Shown here piece by piece: positions 59,418 to 64,000 of a stretch of 64,000 nt of DNA; positions within the stretch are counted from its first letter, which is position 1, and each line of letters begins with the position of its first letter. A model generated the notes under the pieces. It searched no databases. It had not been told where the DNA came from and worked only from the letters and a program-made list of their open reading frames with translations. Source of the DNA: Asaia bogorensis (GTDB lineage: Bacteria; Pseudomonadota; Alphaproteobacteria; Reyranellales; Reyranellaceae). The translations under genes and the position numbers were made by a program. Where the stretch lies: NCBI GenBank assembly GCA_945889625.1, contig CAMDCE010000021.1:1-64000 (forward strand). The letters run 5' to 3'.

Positions 59418-59468
59418 ATGCGCACGACCCTGATCCAGAACGCTTGGTATTTTACGCTGCTGACATAG
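59418..59468 (+). CDS. Leaderless Trp-Tyr-Phe leader peptide (16 aa)
   Basis: A 16-codon frame from ATG at 59418 to TAG at 59466-59468, encoding MRTTLIQNAWYFTLLT. Codons 10-12 are TGG, TAT and TTT in a row, all three aromatic amino acids. There is no ribosome binding site, but the transcript probably begins at this ATG. A terminator hairpin follows 25 nt after the stop. The layout is that of a ribosome-stalling leader that senses charged aromatic tRNAs. An alternative in-frame ATG at 59412 is upstream of the expected start. Confidence 0.7.
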   Translation: MRTTLIQNAWYFTLLT

Positions 59469-59502
59469 GCGGCGCGCAGGGTCATGACCTAACGAAGCCG
59501 CC
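59468..59502 (+). promoter_or_regulatory. Antiterminator pairing regions
   Basis: GGCGGC at 59468-59473 can pair with GCCGCC at 59497-59502. The second segment is also the left arm of the terminator hairpin, so the two structures exclude each other. A ribosome halted at the TGG codon (59445) leaves GGCGGC free; one that reaches the stop codon (59466) covers it. Confidence 0.6.
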
Positions 59503-59526
59503 GCATCCCGGCGGCTTCTGTGTTTC
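59494..59526 (+). terminator. Attenuator-type intrinsic terminator
   Basis: A 10-bp stem, GAAGCCGCCG with CGGCGGCTTC, around a CATCC loop (59494-59518), followed by TGTGTTTCT. The U-tract is weak but present. It lies between the leader peptide and the first GNAT gene. Confidence 0.65.
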
Positions 59527-59572
59527 TGGAATGGGCCTCCGGGCCGCGGCGATACCGCAGACGGAGGACAAG

Positions 59573-60034
59573 ATGTCGATCGTTGTTGAATCTGAAAGGG
59601 AGACCGCGCCGCTGCCGGCGCCGTCGATACGCGTGCGGCTGGCAGGTCCGCGCGACCTCGACGCGCTATGCGCGTTGCTCGACAACCAAGAGCACGCCCG
59701 CGAGCAGGTGCTTGTCTGGCTGGAAAGCCCGGCGACCACGCTGCTGGTGGCGCAAAGCGAGATGGGGATCCTGGGCGTAGCAGTATTGGTGACACGGATC
59801 GTGCCGCTGGCCGGTGCTGCCGTGCACAAGGTGGTCGAAGTCGATAACCTGGTGGTGCGGGCCGATCTGCGTGGCCGGCGGATCGGCCGGCGGTTGCTGG
59901 CCGCGGTCGTCGAATGGTCGCGCCAGCGCCGCGCCATCCAGGTCGAGGCCATGGTGGGCGAAGGCGACGCCCGGCGCTTCTATCAAAGCTTCGGATTCGC
60001 AGCGGCGGCCGACCGGCTGGTGCTGACGGCGTGA
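59573..60034 (+). CDS. GNAT acetyltransferase 1
   Basis: 153 residues from ATG at 59573 with GGAGG 6 nt upstream. GNAT pattern: SIRVRLAGPRDLDALCALLD near residue 18, LLVAQSEMGILGVAVLV, HKVVEVDNLVVRADLRGRRI and GRRLLAAVVEWSRQRRA (acetyl-CoA site), RFYQSFGF near 135. It is about 50% similar to the next gene, whose GTG overlaps its stop (GTGA). It is controlled by the attenuator, which suggests a link to aromatic amino acid supply; the acceptor is not known. Confidence 0.88.
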   Translation: MSIVVESERETAPLPAPSIRVRLAGPRDLDALCALLDNQEHAREQVLVWLESPATTLLVAQSEMGILGVAVLVTRIVPLAGAAVHKVVEVDNLVVRADLRGRRIGRRLLAAVVEWSRQRRAIQVEAMVGEGDARRFYQSFGFAAAADRLVLTA

Positions 60035-60536
60035 GCGACGATCTGGCGCAAGAACCGCTGGCGATCCGCGTCCGCCCGGCGAGCGTCGGCGATCATGAAG
60101 CGTTGTGCCGCTTGTTCGATCAGCTCGACGAGCTGCACCGCCAGGCACGACCAGACATGTTCCAGCCCTTCCCGCCGCCGGCGCGCTCGCGCGAGCAGAT
60201 CGCGCGATGGCTGGCGCAGCTGGACTCGACCGTGCTGGTCGCCCAGAGCGGAGAGGGCCTGATCGGGCTCGTCGTGCTGCTGACGCGCACGCCCCCTCGG
60301 CCTTCGCCGGCGCCGTGCCGCGCAAGGTGATCGAGGTCGACAACCTCGTGGGGCGTGCCGACGAGCGCAGTCGCCGGGTGGGACGCCGCCTGCTGGCTGC
60401 CGCCGTGGAATGGTCGCGCCAGCGCCGCGCCACCCATGTCGAGGTCGCCGTGCATGCCTTCAACAGTGACGCCCAGCGCTTCTATGAAAGCTTCGGATTT
60501 GCGCCGTCGATCAATCGGCTGGTGCTGACGGCGTGA
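60031..60536 (+). pseudogene. GNAT acetyltransferase 2, frameshifted
   Basis: Starting at GTG 60031, the frame reads LAIRVRPASVGDHEALCRLF, then ARWLAQLDSTVLVAQSGEGL, up to VVLLTRTPP, and then ends in nonsense at 60330. The continuation, VPRKVIEVDNLVGRADERSR and RRLLAAAVEWSRQRRATHVE then RFYESFGFAP, is in a frame shifted by -1 and ends at 60536. The shift is at or near a run of five C (60292-60296). The two halves align with GNAT 1 from end to end, so this is a tandem duplicate with a one-base loss, a sequencing error or, less likely, programmed frameshifting. Confidence 0.75.
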
Positions 60537-60540
60537 GTCT

Positions 60541-61038
60541 TCAGACTTCGAATACGAGGTAATAGCCCACGCCGATCCAGGCCAGGATGCCGAGCAGCAT
60601 CGAGATCATGAACACGGTGGTCATCACCGGTCCGTTGATGTTCACGTATTTCCGCGGCGCCACGAGGGCGAGGAACTCGACGACGATCCAGAACGGGAAG
60701 CCCAGCAGGCGGGGCACGAAGGGTTCGTGCCGGAAAGCATTGCGATAGCGCCTGGCTTGTTCGTAGCCGGGGGGATATTCGGGTTCCCAGTCCGTGCTTG
60801 CCGTGCGCGTCGTCTGTTGGGGTCTTGCCGACGGCCTGGGAGCCGCCGAAGGTTTCGGAGGCTCGGGCTGCCGGGGCTCCTCGACCGGCGGAGCGGATAT
60901 ACCCAGCACGTCCGACCAGCTCGCGCGGTAGAGCCGCAGCAAATCATTGGACTTGCGGATCGCAGCCAGCGCCTCGCCGTCGTGCTGGCTCTCGGTCATG
61001 TTGAGCAACTTGACCAGCCGATCCTTGTCGACTTCCAA
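60541..61038 (-). CDS. Hypothetical membrane protein with DUF2786-like N-terminus
   Basis: 165 residues from TTG at 61036-61038 with GGAG 6 nt upstream. The N-terminal 45 residues (DKDRLVKLLNMTESQHDGEA, LAAIRKSNDLLRLYRASWSD) resemble the DUF2786-like segment of small alphaproteobacterial proteins. A Pro/Arg-rich linker follows, then two hydrophobic segments (FWIVVEFLALVA and VFMISMLLGILAWIGVGY). Probably an inner-membrane protein; role unknown. Convergent with the GNAT pair. Confidence 0.7.
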   Translation of the reverse strand: MEVDKDRLVKLLNMTESQHDGEALAAIRKSNDLLRLYRASWSDVLGISAPPVEEPRQPEPPKPSAAPRPSARPQQTTRTASTDWEPEYPPGYEQARRYRNAFRHEPFVPRLLGFPFWIVVEFLALVAPRKYVNINGPVMTTVFMISMLLGILAWIGVGYYLVFEV

Positions 61039-61068
61039 CTCGATCTCCTGGATCAGAAAAGGTGAAAC

Positions 61069-61689
61069 CTAAGCCGGCTCCTTTTCGCGCGCCGCCCACA
61101 TCGTCTTGTAGGCGGGACGGCCGATGCAGGCCGCGTACCACGCTTTCATCTTAGGCGTCGCATCGAACAGCGCCGTCGCCCCTTGGGCGTAGCGCACGAT
61201 TTCGGCAACGTTGACGTCGGCTACCGTGAAACGTCCTCCGACAAGATAGCCGGTCTTTGCCAGTGCCTTGTCGAGCACGGCGAACGGTCCGCGCAGGGCG
61301 GCGACGGCGGCGTCGGTCGGCCCGTTCTGGGCGATCGATAGCGAATGCGGCTCGACTTCGGTGACCGCCCATAGCGACCACATCGCCATCTCGCCCTCCT
61401 CAGGGACGTTCGCTGGTGCGAGCGGTCCGCCGTGCTTCCTGGCGAGGTAGAGATTGATCGCCAGCGACTCGTGCAGCACCAACCCGTCGTCGTCGATTGA
61501 GGGGATATGGCCGTTGGGATTGACCTTCAGGAATTCCGGCGACTTGGTGTGCACCACACCGGCCGGAATCGGCTCTTTGAGGCGATAGTGCTGCATGATC
61601 GGCACGTGCTTGAAGGGGATTCCCAGCTCGTTGGCCAGCCAGATATTGCGCGAGGCGCGTGAGCGATAGACACCATAGATCGTAAGCAT
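61069..61689 (-). CDS. Glutathione S-transferase family protein
   Basis: 206 residues. N-terminal thioredoxin-like domain: MLTIYGVYRSRASRNIWLAN (catalytic Ser/Arg area), FLKVNPNGHIPSIDDDGLVL and HESLAINLYLARKHGG. C-terminal helical domain with GRFTVADVNVAEIVRYA. Typical bacterial beta- or nu-like GST. It is divergent from the cupin gene, with a 68-base spacer. Confidence 0.92.
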   Translation of the reverse strand: MLTIYGVYRSRASRNIWLANELGIPFKHVPIMQHYRLKEPIPAGVVHTKSPEFLKVNPNGHIPSIDDDGLVLHESLAINLYLARKHGGPLAPANVPEEGEMAMWSLWAVTEVEPHSLSIAQNGPTDAAVAALRGPFAVLDKALAKTGYLVGGRFTVADVNVAEIVRYAQGATALFDATPKMKAWYAACIGRPAYKTMWAAREKEPA

Positions 61690-61757
61690 GGCGCTTTTTA
61701 TCAGGTGATCGGCGTCTTGTCCTTGTTGGCGATTTGCCGCGACGCTAGGCTTGATCG

Positions 61758-62111
61758 ATGAAGACCCAACGAAAATTCGAGCCCGTCAAAGACGCCAGCC
61801 ACCTCTACGAGGTCGAGCGGCGGGCGCGTCATGCGGAACGCCCGGGCTTCCGGGTCAGCGAGTTGCAACTGTCGCCGACCCAGACGGTGCCCTGGCATTT
61901 CCATACCAACATCAGCGATACCTTCTATGTGCTGGAAGGCGAGATGCGGCTGTTCCTGCAGGATCCCAAGCAGGAGGTCCGCCTCAAGCCCGGTGAGACG
62001 TTCGTCGCCGCGCCCGGTCGGCCGCACCTCGTGACCAACGCCGGCAAGACGTCGCTCACCTTCCTGATCATGCAGGGTATCGGCGAGTATGATTACGTTC
62101 CGCTGGTTTAA
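61758..62111 (+). CDS. Cupin domain protein
   Basis: 117 residues, one cupin barrel. Motif 1 is VPWHFHTNISDTFYVLEGEM with two His and one Glu for a metal; motif 2 is GRPHLVTNAG, giving a partial second His. It could be a small dioxygenase, isomerase or sugar-binding cupin. No family name can be given. Starts at ATG 61758. Confidence 0.88.
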   Translation: MKTQRKFEPVKDASHLYEVERRARHAERPGFRVSELQLSPTQTVPWHFHTNISDTFYVLEGEMRLFLQDPKQEVRLKPGETFVAAPGRPHLVTNAGKTSLTFLIMQGIGEYDYVPLV

Positions 62112-62225
62112 CTGCGGCAACAATATTTCGTGAGGGGTGTGGCGGGATTCTGGACGAATCGCAAATAATGCAGATGCCATCCATATCGAAGGTGTCCAGG
62201 CCGATCTGGAAGATTTTGCGACGTT

Positions 62226-63761
62226 TCAGCTGATGGCGGGTTTGTCGGCCCCGATAAATTGCACTCGCAACTCGCGCTTCAGCACCTTGCCCGTGGCGTT
62301 GCGCGGCAGGACGTCCACGAAGGCGACCGACTGCGGCACCTTGAATTTGGCGAGCTTGCCCAGGCAATGGCGGATCACGTCGCCTTCCTCGAGAGCCTGG
62401 TCGGGCTTGCGCACGACGATCGCCATGCCGACCTCGCCCCAGCGCTCGTTGGGCACACCGATGATGGCAGCGTCGGCGACCTGCGGCAGCTGGAACAGCA
62501 CGTTCTCGACCTCGGCGGGATAAACGTTCTCGCCTCCCGATATGTACATGTCCTTCCAGCGGTCGACGATATAGACGAAGCCCTCGTCGTCCAGGCGGGC
62601 GGCGTCGCCGGTGTGCAGCCAGCCGTCGGTGAAGGCAGCGGCGGTCGCCTCGGGCTTGTTCCAGTAACCAGGCGTGATGTTGGGCCCCTTGATCAAGAGC
62701 TCACCGACGTCGCCTCGCGCCACGTCGCTTCCCTCGCCGTCGACGATGCGGATCGCGGTATGCATCATCGCCTTGCCGGCCGAGCCCAGCTTGCGGATGG
62801 CGTCGGCGGCATCGAGCATGGTGCCGGCCGGACTGGTTTCGGTCATGCCCCAGCCCTGGACCAGCGGCACGCCGCGCGCGGTCCAACCTTCGAGGATCGA
62901 GCGCGGGCAGGGCGCACCACCGACGCCGGAGATCTTCAGCCGCGAGAGATCGGCGCCCTGGAACTTCGGATGCTGCAGCATGAACTGGTAGGGCGCCGGC
63001 ACGCCGAAGAAGTGCGTGATGCCGAGCGCCGTGTCGGAGATGTAGTCGAGCGCCAGGCCGGGATCGAAGGTGCGCATGATCAGGATAGTGCCGCCGGCAT
63101 GCAGCACCGGATTGGCGTAGCAGTTCAGCCCGCCGGTGTGGAACAGCGGCAGGATGACGAGTTGCACGGTCTCGGGCGTGATGAATGCCGGGATGCCGAG
63201 GTTGACGCAGTTCCAGAACACCATGCCGTGCGTGATGATCGCGCCCTTCGGGTACCCCGTGGTGCCTGAGGTGTACATCACCATGGCAATGTCGTCGTGC
63301 GTCAGCGCAAGCGGCGCCGGCACGATCGACTTCGCGGCGAGCGCACGTTCGTAGGCGCTGTCGGGTCGCTCGTGGTCGATCTCCAGCACATGCTTCGAAA
63401 GCGCTGTCGCCTGTTGAATGAAGGCCTTGTCGTGAATCAGGAGTTTCGGACTCGAGTCACCCAGGATGTATTCCAGCTCCGGCACGGTGAGCCGCCAGTT
63501 GAGCGGCAGCATGATGGCGCCGAGCCGACCCGTCGCGAACTGCAGTTCGAAGTATTCGGCGCAGTTCGGCGCCAGCAGCGCCACGCGGTCGCCCTTGCCG
63601 ATGCCTCTCGCAGCGAGTGCCGCGGCGAGCTGGTTTGTGCGCCTGTCGAGTTCTGCATAGGTGAACTTGCGATCGGTCTGCAGGTCATGGATGGCGAGCT
63701 GCCTGGGTCGGCGGCCGGCGTGGTGGGCGATCCAGTCGTAGTAGGGAGGCACAGCGGACAT
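62226..63761 (-). CDS. Acyl-CoA synthetase (class I adenylate-forming enzyme)
   Basis: 511 residues. P-loop-like AMP motif VMYTSGTTGYPKGAII near residue 155, then GWGMTETSPAGTML, GWLHTGDAARLDDEGF and VDRWKDMYISGGENVYPAEV, and the C-terminal catalytic Lys in NATGKVLKRELR near residue 495. It activates a carboxylic acid (fatty or aromatic) to its CoA thioester. Its ATG is 1 nt after the stop of another ligase gene that runs off the window. Confidence 0.94.
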   Translation of the reverse strand: MSAVPPYYDWIAHHAGRRPRQLAIHDLQTDRKFTYAELDRRTNQLAAALAARGIGKGDRVALLAPNCAEYFELQFATGRLGAIMLPLNWRLTVPELEYILGDSSPKLLIHDKAFIQQATALSKHVLEIDHERPDSAYERALAAKSIVPAPLALTHDDIAMVMYTSGTTGYPKGAIITHGMVFWNCVNLGIPAFITPETVQLVILPLFHTGGLNCYANPVLHAGGTILIMRTFDPGLALDYISDTALGITHFFGVPAPYQFMLQHPKFQGADLSRLKISGVGGAPCPRSILEGWTARGVPLVQGWGMTETSPAGTMLDAADAIRKLGSAGKAMMHTAIRIVDGEGSDVARGDVGELLIKGPNITPGYWNKPEATAAAFTDGWLHTGDAARLDDEGFVYIVDRWKDMYISGGENVYPAEVENVLFQLPQVADAAIIGVPNERWGEVGMAIVVRKPDQALEEGDVIRHCLGKLAKFKVPQSVAFVDVLPRNATGKVLKRELRVQFIGADKPAIS

Positions 63762-63762
63762 G

Positions 63763-64000
63763 TCAGTTCACCGCCTTGGTGAAGCCCTTCCAGAAGGGCT
63801 CGCGCAGCTCGCGCTTGAGGACCTTGCCGGCGCCCGACAGCGGCAGCGGCGTGGTGCGGAAGTCGACGCTGCGCGGGCACTTGTAGCCCGCGATCTGGAT
63901 GCGGCAGTGCTCCATCACTTCCTCGGCCGTGAGGTTGCTGCCCCGCCTTGGCACGATGATAGCGTGCACGCGCTCGCCCCACTGCTCGTCGGGTATGCCG
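63763..64000 (-). CDS. Acyl-CoA synthetase, C-terminal end only (cut by window edge)
   Basis: About 78 codons of the C-terminal subdomain are seen, from GIPDEQWGERVHAIIVPRRG to LPLSGAGKVLKRELREPFWK, ending KGFTKAVN. GKVLKRELR has the catalytic Lys. The start is beyond the right edge. It directly precedes the next ligase on the same strand, so the two form an operon of two acid-CoA ligases. Confidence 0.85.
   Translation of the reverse strand, partial: GIPDEQWGERVHAIIVPRRGSNLTAEEVMEHCRIQIAGYKCPRSVDFRTTPLPLSGAGKVLKRELREPFWKGFTKAVN

Noticed and set aside
60280-60300. Programmed -1 frameshifting in GNAT 2
   Set aside because: The site is a C run followed by T and does not form a good slippery heptamer, and no strong stimulatory structure was seen. 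A lost base is simpler, but I cannot exclude it.
1-64000. tRNA or rRNA genes
   Set aside because: No cloverleaf-like or rRNA-like sequence was noticed in the gaps by eye; a covariance-model search could still find one.

Overview
The window is GC-rich, densely coded DNA from what looks like an environmental alphaproteobacterium. A Reyranella- or Bradyrhizobium-like soil or water organism fits best. That placement is an inference from GC-rich third codon positions, orphan Bug-type solute-binding proteins, many amidases, SDRs and luciferase-like oxidoreductases, and short palindromic REP elements between genes. I see no rRNA, tRNA, CRISPR array or complete prophage.

Layout. 1-611 holds the N-terminal two thirds of a P4-type tyrosine integrase, cut by the window edge, followed by an AT-rich gap that may be the border of an island lying to the left. 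806-12491 is a loose set of single genes: heme-binding GlcG-like, LVIVD repeat, maleate isomerase-like, CmcJ-like, luciferase-like, SDR, a flavin monooxygenase with an NTF2-like front domain, TTC38-like and DUF1993. It also contains two very small proteins and several dispersed repeats. 12622-21153 has amidohydrolase, carboxylesterase and SDR genes on the plus strand, then a minus-strand set (lyase, luciferase-like, Gfo/Idh). 22772-27634 has a tandem-repeat lipoprotein, a Bug protein, an MFS transporter and an iron alcohol dehydrogenase. Two tight minus-strand operons follow, each with a MetE-like barrel protein: 26675-31361 (GMC oxidoreductase, NHL protein, MetE-like, 2-hydroxyacid dehydrogenase) and 34927-39243 (HIBADH-like, amidohydrolase, Bug protein, MetE-like). 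Between them is a plus-strand set with an N-acyl-D-amino-acid deacylase and two related small secreted proteins.

39316-50125 carries a lipoprotein with two phospholipase-D motifs, an amidase, nitronate monooxygenase, a TetR/VOC divergent pair, a glutamine-synthetase-like enzyme, a Rieske oxygenase, an alpha/beta hydrolase and a zinc alcohol dehydrogenase. 50507-55023 holds a GST and an NEW3-ABC-permease operon. 55020-59292 holds RluA, amidase and FAH-family genes divergent from a DapA-family gene. 59382-60536 is the most interesting unit: a consensus promoter, a leaderless 16-codon leader peptide with consecutive Trp-Tyr-Phe codons, a terminator hairpin with a competing antiterminator, and two tandem GNAT acetyltransferases, the second frameshifted. 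The window ends with GST, cupin and acyl-CoA ligase genes.

Most of the enzymes look like catabolism of amides, esters, carboxylic acids and aromatics. No complete named pathway can be reconstructed from this window alone.
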